This document shows, piece after piece, positions 14,601 to 26,600 of a stretch of DNA of 64,000 nucleotides. Numbering within the stretch: the stretch's first letter is position 1; each line of letters opens with the position of its first letter. The position numbers and the translations under genes were made by a program. Origin of the DNA: Arenicola marina (lineage: Eukaryota > Annelida > Polychaeta > Arenicolidae); NCBI GenBank assembly GCA_964019135.1, contig OZ025248.1, forward strand, positions 35,519,670 through 35,583,669, given 5' to 3'. The notes below the pieces were generated by a model. It was not told the DNA's origin. It ran no database searches and was given only the letters and a program-made list of their open reading frames with translations.

Positions 14601-17600
14601 CGAAGGTCACGTGGGCAGCTGTCAGAGCCAATGAGACGCCAGCAGATAGCGGGCGACTCCCTGAGGACGGTTCTGAAGCAAGTAAACAGGAATTGCAATG
14701 ATGCACGCGATAATTCGCATATAAGAGCCAATTACGGGCACTTACAGTGTCTACAACCAAGTGTATTTACGCTTTAGTGTATGGGGATTAAATTATCTCG
14801 TGTTGTTGATTTTCATGTACAATTAACATCGCACGTTTCAGCTTCTAGTCAGAAGGAAGTCCCACATAAGGTGGAAATGGAGTAAAGACTTTCTTTATCG
14901 ATTTATATAAGTTGATCTTTACTCCATTTCCAACGCACCAGCTATATATCCCATTATTCCTCCTGACTATACCTCCAACCCTTGTAAACTTGACAATAGT
15001 AGGTATATAGAGAATAGCAGATGTATTATTCAGATTGTGCAGAAACAAAACGTAGAAAAAGGGCAATGAATTGCGTATATGAGTTGCGCAAACGAGCCAC
15101 AGATCAAAGAACTGCGCGGTGATAAAGGCATAAAGGGTAGCAATACCGAATGACATCATAACAGAGAAAACAGCAAATTAGATGGACAGGTGTCAAGAGT
15201 GAATAGATTATCAGATGGCCAGATTGTCAGGAAGAACTATTTTAGATATGCCGATCTCGAAGAGTCAATAACATATTATATATATATATTAGATATATAT
15301 TAGATATATCAGACTTTGCTTTTCATGAAAACATATTAATTTCATTTCAGAAGCAACATGAAGATATCACCGTTTGGGTATGTATTGTATTGCTGCGGAG
15401 TTGGAGCAGAGTCAGTTTCTCTGAATTGTTGCTTAGTTCTTAGTCACGCCAGAATTATAACCTGTAGGATAATATACTCCTCCCTAAGTGTGAAGTATTT
15501 TATGTCCCCGACCTACGCTTCTTTATTAAATTCTGGTACACTGTTTGAACTGGTGGATTTGAGCGAAAAACAATGCTCTTCAAGAGATGAACTGGTGTCA
15601 GATATCAGATCTGATCTCAAAGTAAAATAAAATGCGTTAGGCCAGCAACGCCAAGATTGTTACGAGAAAATGGAAGCTCAGTACCGTAGTGGGAAGATTT
15701 AAGCGCGAGAATATAGTGATGCAACAGTTTGGAGATCAGAAGACGTATATATACAGATATAGGTCAGACAGAGAGGCGTCAAACACAATAGATTTCGCCC
15801 TCTGGATGAGTAGCGTTCGAAATACGGGGCAATGCCTACCTGACGCCGTCAGCCCTTCGAGGCCAGACGGCTGTAAAATCAAATTACCAAGTATGTCACC
15901 TGAAAAGATGGTTAGTGAGATAAATGAATACCGAAGCAGCGCCTAATATCGATTGCGATCAGTATAAATAGTCTATTGTGAATTGCATGACGTCGAAAGT
16001 CCTTAACGGGACAAATGGGTATTCGTCCTTAGCTTCTTTAAATTGTGTCGTGTGGAGATAGATACTTACTTTGACCGTCTGTGTATTTCAGACTCTGCAA
16101 TACGTCTGAAGTAGTTGCGTAACACTGTATCTCGTAAGGACCGACTGGTTGTGCTAAAAGAAATAAAGGTAAATATGCTTCTGTGGTTGCCAACACCAGT
16201 ATCAATCGAAGGAATAAATGTGTCCATGTGGTTTGGAGAAACCTAACATGGATTAAACTGTGACTAGCAAGGGCTTCTTCATTTCGCGTTCTCTTCCAAT
16301 ACCAGTTACTGTGGCACTCTGTATGTGACCTTGGACTCATCAGTTTTCAGTAGATTTGGACTTTTTCAAACATTTCAAACCGCCATGTTTCTTATATTCC
16401 ACATTATACCCCTAACCGTGAACCGCCATTATATATGATCTAGTTACATGCACTGTGCTTGTGCACCATTAAACCAACACCCCCCCCCCCCTTCTCTCTC
16501 TCTCTCTCTCTCTCTCCCTCTCTACATATATGTTCCTTACTTTGTACTTTGACCTTGAACCCTGCCATATTTCGCACTCCGTCGAGAGGGACGTCCCTGG
16601 CCGCCGCCTGCTGTGACGTCACAGAGGGCGTGACGCCCGTTGCCTTAGAGCCCCTGGCTGAGTGGAAGTGGAGCAGCAGCCAGTTGCCCTTGGCCAGCAG
16701 CGTCTTGTCCTTGCCCATCATCTGGCCGCAGGTGACTGCCGCCGAGTTCTTGTGTCCCAGCGACTGAAGCAGCAGCCAGTCCACACACTGGCCGCCACGC
16801 ATCACCAGAGACAGGTCCTGGTACGTCACGGACACCTGCGGCGGCGCCATGGCAACCAGCAAATTTACTTTATACAGAGAATATTTACTATAGTATGAAA
16901 CTGAATCTTACTAAGTCTTATTTTAGAATGATAAAATTGAATAACTTCCCGGTTGGAATCTGTTATTACGGGGTTCCGACTTGGTTGGCATTAAGGGTAG
17001 AATATTTCGTATTTACTTAATATCATATTTTGAATATTTCGTATTTACTTGACATCCTATTTTGAATATTTCCTGGTTACTTGACGTCATATTTTGAATA
17101 TTTCGCATTTACTTAATATTATACTTAAGATATTTCCTATTACTTAATATTTTATACTAAGGCTGCCATCTAATAAAATCCCGATTGAAATCTGTTCTTC
17201 GCGGTGTGAATATTCGCTTCCTGGTTTTAACTTTTATCGGTGTAAATCATTCCACATTAATGGTTGGAGGTGGGAGGACCCACCTTGGTGTTGTCAGGTC
17301 CCTTGACCAGACATCGACACTCCGTGTCCGTTGGGTAGTGGCTCGGGTAGCCGGGGTTAACCAGGATCGTCTCTTCGGTTTCCCACGTCCGGTTTGTACA
17401 GATGTCCGCTAGCTCTTCTGGATCCAGAATGGATAACATGGGAGTTTCATTAGGACCGTGTGATGGCCATCGTAAGGTCTGTGGTGTGGTGCGATATAAT
17501 GATGGATGGGTCCATTTAAGCCTAGGTCTCAGATATGGGTCAAGGCTAGCAATATCCTGTAATACTCAACTGAATGATGGATGGAATAATGATTGGAGAT

Positions 17601-20600
17601 ATGCTCACTTGTTTTAGTCTATCAACCAGGCATCGGGTGATTACATTGTAAATGTAATCGAATACGATTACGATTACTTGGAAATTTCATGATTACGATT
17701 ACGATTACGATTATAGGAAATATGAAAGTAATCGATTACGATTACATTGAAAGTAATCATGATTACAATCATGATTACTTTCTATGTGTGTAGTATCAAC
17801 ACCGATTATGTTTTGTATGTTTGAAAGAAGAGGGTTTGATATACAAAATATATTTTTTTTAATGTTTTTTTTTTTAAATTAATAAGTGCCATGCAGTTAG
17901 CTACAGACATTGGGGATATATTAAAATAGTCAAATTCAGCAGATGAATTTGTTTTCTTAGTAAGATCATGACGAATACGGGCCCTGTTCCCTCACATGAG
18001 GAGACCATACTATATAAGATTACGCTTTTGCTCTCTTTTTGCGTGGAAAGTGGCATATATTTTGCATCAATCAGTTAATTGGAATCACAAGTGGAAAGCC
18101 AACAGTAGGGCCTGGAAGTGTGACGTAATGATTGATTGTGGCCACCAACCTCTGTCAGTGGTCGTGGACAGCGTTGTGGTTTTCAGAGGTCCTCGGGGAG
18201 AGTCTCGATTGGGGGGTCGCCTCCGCTGGGGAGGGGGTGGCAACCGGGACCCCGGGGCGGGGATACGTGGCACGGGAGGGGGGTGGGGTAACCCTCTCTC
18301 CGGAGGGGGTGGCCGTCGCTCTGGCATTGGTGTCGGAGTGGTTGGTGGGGCTGGGGTCACTGCGGTGCCTGTAATGATAATGCGAGATGGGTTTACTTCC
18401 TATTTAAGGCTTTGGTACCTTATTATAACATATTATAATGAACACTGAAATAAAATGTTGCCACCAATATGGTGAAGGGGTTAAAACGGTCAGATGTCTA
18501 AAGATATTGCGTATTATATTGGGGGGGGGGGGTGGCATGGGGGGTAGTGTTCCAAAATCACGAAGAATACATTTCTTTATTCCCAGTTCACGATGAATTA
18601 AATGGAGAACTCCCCGCATTTTACTTCGGATATAAATTGGCGATTTCCCAATTCACGCTTATTCAGTATAAAAATTGTCAGGTCACGACGGTTGATCACG
18701 ATGATCGCCTAATATCTCATTCCCAGGTCACGAAGAATTATTTTCCTCCTTCCCAGTTGACGGTGAAATAAAAAGCCCGTTCCCAATATTGTGCATAATT
18801 TTGTGTATAATATTATTTATAGAACTATTGCTGGTTCACGTAGGACCACGGATTCCGTTATGGGAGCTGAAATGACGAATTCTTCACAGGTTGATGGCAT
18901 AGAAAAGTGACGAATATCTGCAGACGATCTGGATAGCTATTTATAGGTCTGAAACATTATAACCACATCTATATATTACACAGCCATATCGTATGTAACT
19001 CGTAGGAAGGGCAACACGTAGCGGTAATTATTAGCTTCCATGGCTTCATTGAAAGGAAACTATAATAATGACTCTATAAGACGAGCAATATATCACTCCT
19101 TACCGGGGATGCAAGCATAGTGGACCTGCAAGTAAAACATGAGTTGCGACCCGCACGAGTCTGCCACGGCCGCCGGCCGCTGCAGCACCTGGACACAGCT
19201 GTAGGTGCCCTCGCACTTAGACCAGTCGTACAGGTGCGTGACGTCCGAGGTGCAGTCCCCATCCAGGTAGCCGCAGTGGCTGATGGTCGGGTTCTTGTGA
19301 GTCCCGTGGAAGGCCCGCTGGATCTGGATCACCTTCCGGAAGCCGCAGTAGAGGGAGACGAAGGGGAGCTGCCCTGGCTGGTAGCACTGGCTCACCGTCT
19401 TGGCCGCTGGGCGAGAGGGGAAGCAGACATATGTAGGTCTATGTGATGGGGAGCCGGAAGGGTGCGCGTCCACTCAGGCAGCGGATTGGCCGCCGGGGGA
19501 CGGAAGGCAGACAGAGGCTGGTCTATGAGAGGGGGAGCCAGAAGGGTGCGCGTCCACTCAGGCAGCGGATTGGCCGCCGGGGGACGGAAGGCAGACAGAG
19601 GCTGGTCTATGAGAGGGGGATCCAGAAGGGTGCGCGTCCACTCAGGCAGCGGATTGGCCGCCGGGGGACGGAAGGCAGACAGAGGCTGGTCTATGAGAGG
19701 GGGATCCAGAAGGGTGCGCGTCCACCTCAGGCAGCGGATTGGCCGCCGGGGGACGGAAGGCAGACAGAGGCTGGTCTATGAGAGGGGGAGCCAGAAGGGT
19801 GCGCGTCCACCTCAGGCAGCGGATTGGCCGCCGGGGGACGGAAGGCAGACAGAGACTGGTCTATGAGAGGGGGAGCCAGATGGGTGCGCGTCCACTCAGG
19901 CAGCGGATTGGCCGCCGGGGGACGGAAGGCAGACAGAGGCTGGTCTATGAGAGGGGGATCCAGAAGGTGTGCGTCCCCTCGTGTGGCGGATTGAAGGAGG
20001 CGCTGAAGCAAGCCGCGCTGTCTCTAAATATTTGGGTTTTGTCCCTTTAAAATGAACCGCGCTGTCTCTAAAGTCGGTTAAATATTAGGGTTTTGTCCTT
20101 TTAAATGAGCCGCCCTGTCACTGAATTCGGCTATAAGATTGGGTGTTGCCCCCATCACATGTGCGCCCTCCCCAGCTGCTGGATCTGGCTCTGTCCATGG
20201 CAACACACTTATCTTAAAATAAATATTTAATTTTGCAGCTTATGTGCGTGTTAATCATGGCATCATATAATCATCGTTTCGCCCGTTCTTAATGTACCTC
20301 ACTGTTTTTGCTGTGTAGAAGAAGCAGAAATGTAATCTTTCTTTTTATTATATTTTGTGATTGACAGTACATGTCATCTACAACGCATTCTATTCGAAAA
20401 CACGATGCTATGATAATGTAACATCATTATCAGCTAACATAATGGTATTTTACTATTAACACAATACATCTAATGGTCTAATATGAAGGATGACATGATT
20501 TTATTACTTAATATATGCCCATGTTTTTAACATTGGCTGAACAGTAAAAGGCGTCACTTACATACAGGACGGACATCAATGAGCTGGTACAGTAGCAGTG

Positions 20601-23600
20601 ATATCCATATCGTCTGGATCTTGTTCGCGAGCTCACGTACTTCCATTTTGGCGGGACCTGTCAGGTTCTGTCCTTCCCATCCTTCAACATGTCCCTAACT
20701 AGTCCCCGCTTGCACTCAACGCTGGCGTTATTCCAAATACCACGACCGCAGCAGGTTTTCTTTTCCAACTGCGCACTTTGAGTTTCGCGTAAGTAAAAGT
20801 ATTTCCGGTGCTGTTTGCAATAACTTCCGGCTTACGTGGAGTTCATATAAAGCTCTTTGTATCGTCGGGTATTTGCAAGAAGAGTATTCTGTGGTTGATT
20901 ACTGATCGACGTCCTCGGCGACAAATGCACCTTACTCCCATTCAAGCTCAACTTCGACTATTGTTATGCACTAAACGGCTGTTTGCATGTCACATTACAC
21001 CGAAAGTTTAACCTCATGCTCGCTCGGGGCAAGTCCTACTTTTCACGGCCGATTGTGACAATAAGATCCGGGGTGTTACAAATGAGGAGGAAATATTGCC
21101 CTGAGAGGTGTGAATAGCGATTTTGGATGGGACGGGTACCGGGAGGGGGGTGGAGAGGGTTATAGAGGGGGTGGAGCGGCGAGCAGGCCGGTGAGAGGCT
21201 GTAGTGGGGGCCGTAGGGGCGGGGGGGCTGTAGGGGGGGGGGGGTCTGTAGAGGGTGCTGTAGGGGGGGGGGGTGTATAGGGGTCAGGTGGAGGTGATTG
21301 TAGCAGGGTTGGGGAGATCGTACCCCCCCCCCCCCCTCCCCTCGGCAATGCCTTGCAGCCACCACGCACCACCTTATGTCGCAGCGGACAGGATGGTCAG
21401 TACAACGGTAAAGAGGCCATAACCTGGCGGAGCGGACAGGCGGCCCGAGCCGCTGTTACGACGGAGGGTCGTCCGTCTCCTTCACACCACCGGCTGGGGC
21501 CGCCGCCCTGGTAACAGAGACAGACACCACGTGGCCGCGATGTCGCCGCCGCCGCCCAAGATGGCGCGCCACCTCTCATTAACCGCCACCCCACCCCCCT
21601 CGCCCTCCCCCTCCTCCTCCCCACCCCTCCGACACCACTCGCCCCCGTCCATCACCTGGGCGGGGCCACGCGGTGTCACACCGGCTACATTATATATGGC
21701 GATGGAGTATGCGCATTGGCTAAACTGTATGGTGACAAGTTGTTATATGTGAGTCAGTGGGAGATCAGCGCATGAGGTTATTGGGGAGGTCATCGGAAGG
21801 TCAGTGGGAGGACATCGGCAGGCCATTTGAGGGTCATCGAGAGGCCATTGGGAGGCCATCGGGAGGCCATCGGGAGGCCATCGGGAGGCCATTGAAGGAT
21901 CATCGGGAGGCCATTGGGAGGCCATTGGGAGGCCATCGGGAGGCCATTGAAGGGTCATCGGGAGGCCATTGGGAGGCCATTAGGAGGCCATTGGGAGGCC
22001 ATTGGGAGGCCATTGGGAGGCCATTGGGATGCAGTTAATAATTCGGGCACTTAATAATATGGATATGTGCATATAATATTCAGCTCAAGTAATGTTGCCC
22101 ATACCGCATACATATATATATATATACATTGTAAAACGCATTGCGTCGTTTTTGTAACACTCGTATAATATATCCCAGATGCCAGAATACTAAAAATTAA
22201 TAAAAATGTCTGAAAATAATTTGACGAACATTATAAAATCCAAACACGTTTTGCATGACCAATGTAGAGATATGAAGATTTTTTTTCTTTTTTCTTACTT
22301 CAACATATGGACATGTAGCGGTCGTTTCAAGTCGTTTGACCTAAACCAGATATGTTCAACATTTCTCAATGATATTTAAATACCATTTTAAAAGCGCGTC
22401 TACCAAACTGCTGTGGGAGCTTCGACCCCTACCTAAGATGGTAAGCTGGCTGACCTGCAGGTCAATAGGTCGTTGGTTCACTTACCCCTACCTGGGGCAG
22501 GATTTCTTCACCCCATTTCATTGTCCAGGGATGTTTCTTGGCCTGAATTAGCTTTCATGTGCACCAACGTGGCAACATGAATTATTTGATTACATAATTA
22601 TCATAATTATGTGATTGTTGAGCAAATGTCTGGTCAGAACCATGATCTGTAATATGTCTGGACCATTTTGACTAAAAATTTCGAACGATGCCACAATAGG
22701 CACAAATAGGTTACTCAAATACTCAATTTAATAAATATCAGATGTGTATATGATATGTTTTCATTATAATGATGACGAAACGCACGTCAGGAGAATGTTA
22801 TCTCTTATTTTTTTAAATCGGCCTGCCGAAGTCAGCATTTTAGGTTAGACCGTATTGTTCTATGTGTCGTAGCTCTAAATTTGCTGCAGAGCTCCCCCAC
22901 CCCGGCTATAATTATATTTATAGGATACGATGTGAGGCAAGATCGACATTTCTGCGTAAATATTGGGGAAGACAATTCTTCTTGGCATACAAATACAACT
23001 GTATTTTGCAACCTCTACCCCAGGATCTCAGAATGATTAATTCATTTATGTTTTTACACATATAAGCACCATTATGCCCAAAAAAACAAAATGGCCGCCC
23101 CAAAACAGGAGTTTAACCAATGGCATTCAGCATAATATCGAAGTGGAAACCTGTGTATGGCATAGGTGTATCCATGATGTCAGGGTACTGAATTTTTATC
23201 TCGATCGTCAAACTGATATATGAACCTCATCACGCCAAAACAGGCGAAAAAATGGCCGCTTAATAACCGGAAGTTGGGCCAAGTTGCAATGCATGTCATT
23301 TAGTCCAAATAAATCCCTGAGGTGAATTCATTTCTGCAACCTGCCAAGGGAAATTGGAGCGGCAGTTACAAAATTACCAAACAAAATGGCCACCAAACAA
23401 AGCGGGAACGTTCCAAGGCTGTCCAATGCTATATCTTATGTAGCCATGGTGGACAGCCAAGACGGCCGCCATACACATCAGAAGTGCGTTTCGCGATTAA
23501 CGACTGCGCTTTATTCAATTTAGAATTATCCAAGGGGAGAAACATTGTTTGTGTTATAAGGTGCAATCACTAAGACTAATAGGATGATCACGGCATTATT

Positions 23601-26600
23601 GTACCAGTGAATAATGTACACGGAATATGGCATGTCGCTCCTATTGGACTCAGTGTAAGTAAGTGCAATAATTTAACAACTAAATGAGGAGAACAAATGA
23701 CGACCTTAAGATTGTGTGAATGCGAAGTTCAATGCTTGACCATAGCCGGTGCCGAAATATATATTGTACATTTAGGTTTGCAAATTATATACAAAATATC
23801 GAGAACTTACACGTTCTATTAAATTTACTGATGATGAGATTCAAGGCCTGAAATACTGGCTTTAAAGGCTAAAATAAGAATGTTTATTAAGATCTATTAA
23901 CAGTGTTTTATCACCCATCTCTCGGTGTTTTTGTGTTGCCGGTCTTTGTCAAGAAGCTTCATTGAATGACAGAAAACGACAAGCCTGACGATGTAGTGGA
24001 TATTTTATTCCGTGTCGGATATGAGACATATGTACAAAATCTTCTTGTGGCCTTGGGGGCTGATCCTACTACAAACCTAACATTAATACAGCTAATACTA
24101 ATCGTTTTATCGCATCATAATAACCCCCAGGTGTGGTACCATTATTGCGCCCACGTGAGCAATCATTAGATGCAGAATGCGAACGTCGCTTACAGGTTCA
24201 TGACATAACTCTTAATATAATTTAATTTGCACACTAAAAAATAATTTTGTATGCGTACGATGTCTGCTTAGGCGCATTGTGGCCATCAACATTAAACGAT
24301 ACGAATTAATTAATTCTAGAGACTTATTGTTATATTTCTCATACAAAAGCCATCTGAACGAGATATATGCGAACATGGTAGTTATATATAATTAATATCG
24401 TACATAAATATAACAGTACTCTTCTTGTAAGCTTGTCCCACATATAGTGCAGTCAGATACACATTTCACATTCATTTTACACGTCTTTGTACATTACATA
24501 TTAATTACTTCATGTTACACCAATTTTCTTCTTCAGTAGGCTTTTCAGGTTAGGTTTTTCATATTGTGAACAGTTTCGTGGCCTAATTTATGAACAGAAA
24601 ATGGAAAGAAGACAATTTAAAATGTCAGGACTCAAATCTATGCCTGGTAGTATATAAGCATATTGTAAAACTGCTAACAAAGCGAATATTAATTCTTTAA
24701 TTGTATTAAGTCTTGATATACTTTTAAACAATCTACAGATATGGGAGAACTGCTCACCTAAACCTCGAAATATTGCAAATTCTACTCCCCCCCCCTCCCG
24801 CCACGAGTGCGAAGAGTTCTTTATCTTCCAGAACTGCCGATATAATGACAAGATCATATTCCTTTATAATGTATGCTTAATGTACAACTTTGTCAATTTC
24901 TTATAAACGCCACACCATAGATCTAATGCAGCCTTAATGCGATTGGTCGGCTTGAAACATCGTACATATAGTTAAACGCTCCCAGACGGCGAAGTCCAAT
25001 CGTTGTCTGCATCAGACCCAGTTGGGAGGGCTGTACATCAAACTGTGGAGGGTGGCCGTCAGACTGTGGAGGGTGGACGCCAGACTGTGGAGGTTGGACA
25101 GCAAACTGTGGAGGGTGGACGTCAGACTGTGAAGGGTGGACGTCAGACTGTGGAGGTGGACGTCAGACTGTGGAAGGTGGACGTTAGACTGTGGAGGGTG
25201 GACGTCAGGCTATGGAGGGTGGACGTCAGGCGGGCTATTAGTGGGCGGTCAGACATGAGAGGGTGGACGTCAGACTGTGGAGGGTGGCCGTCAGACTGTG
25301 GAAGGTGGGCGTCAGGCTGTAGAAAGTGGACGTCAGAATGTGGAGGGTGGACGTCAGACTGTGGAGGGTGGACGCCAGACTGTGGATGCTGGACGTCAGA
25401 CTGTGGAGGGTGGACATCAGATTGTGGATGGTGGACGTCACACTATGGAGAGAGGACGTCAGACGGTGGAGGGTGGACGCCAGACTGTGGAGGCTGGACG
25501 TCAGACTGTGGAGGGTGGACGTCAGATTGTGGAAGGTGGACTTCAGAATATAGAGAGAGGACGTCAAACTGTGGAGGGTGGACGTCAGACTGTGGAGGGT
25601 GGACGTCAGACTGTGGAAGGTAGACGTCAGACTGTGGAGGGAGGACGTCAGACTGTAGAGGGTGGACGTCAGACTGTGGAGGGTGGACGTCAGACTATGG
25701 AGAGAGGACGTCAGACGATGGAGGGTGGACGTCAGAATGTAGAGGGTGAACGTCAGACTTTGGAGGGTGCCCGTCAAACTGCAGAGGGCGGACGTCAGGA
25801 GGGCTGTTGGTGGTTGGTCAGACACGAGAAGGTGGATATTAGACTGTAGAGAGGATACGTCAGGCTGTGGAGGACGGACGTCAGACTTTGGTAGGTGGAC
25901 GTCAGACTGTGAAGGGTGAGCGTCAGACCGTGGAGGGTGGACGTCAGGCAGGCTATTGGTTGGTGGTCAGACACAAAAGGTGGACGTCAGACTGTGCAGG
26001 TTAGACCTCAGAATGTGGAGGGTGAACGTCAGACTGCGGAGGGCGGACGTCAGTCGAGCTATTGGTGGGTGGTCAGACACGAGAGGGTGGCCGTCAGACT
26101 GCGGAGGGTGAACGTCAGGCTGTGGAAGGTGGACGTCAGACTGTGGAGGGTGGACGTCAGACTGTGGAGGGTGGACGTCAGACTGTGGAGGGTGAACGTC
26201 AGGCTATTGGTGGGTGGTCAGACACGAGAAAACGGCCGTCCGACTGTGGAGGGTGGACGTCAGACTGTGGAGGGTGGACGTCAGACTGTGGAGGGTGAAC
26301 GTCAGGCTATTGTTGGGTGGTCAGACACGAGAGGACGGCCGCTATGACGAGGAGGCTAATCATCTGTCTCGCCGTGGTAGCGCCTGATCTGCCTCCTTGG
26401 TAATCCACTGGAAATGAATACAAGGTATCAATGAATGTGATATGAGTGCAAATAAGAATAATATGAGGGTGAGAAATGAGGGTTATCATTGAGAAAACGA
26501 CTAGGGTCTGGCTGGCCATAAAACAGATATAGACATTATAATGAAAGAAAACCCGTATCAAGCTGACGTTCCTCGCACCCCCACCCTACCCCCTTGCGAT

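Noticed and set aside
14845-15159. Hydrophobic 104-codon frame, briefly considered as a GPCR or TM exon
   Set aside because: It includes the 17-bp fold-back, has no family motif, and lies within a gene 1 intron without paired splice sites.
17635-17790. Telomere-like repeat (GATTAC)
   Set aside because: The unit is not TTAGGG-like, both orientations mix, and the array is short and interstitial.
19443-20050. Arg/Gly-rich frames of 94-134 codons
   Set aside because: Products of the 84-bp minisatellite; frames overlap on both strands.
25003-26298. Frames of up to 206 codons with Trp/Thr or LTSTLHS repeats
   Set aside because: A 21-bp unit without stops opens frames on both strands; no start context, splice signals or non-repeat domain.
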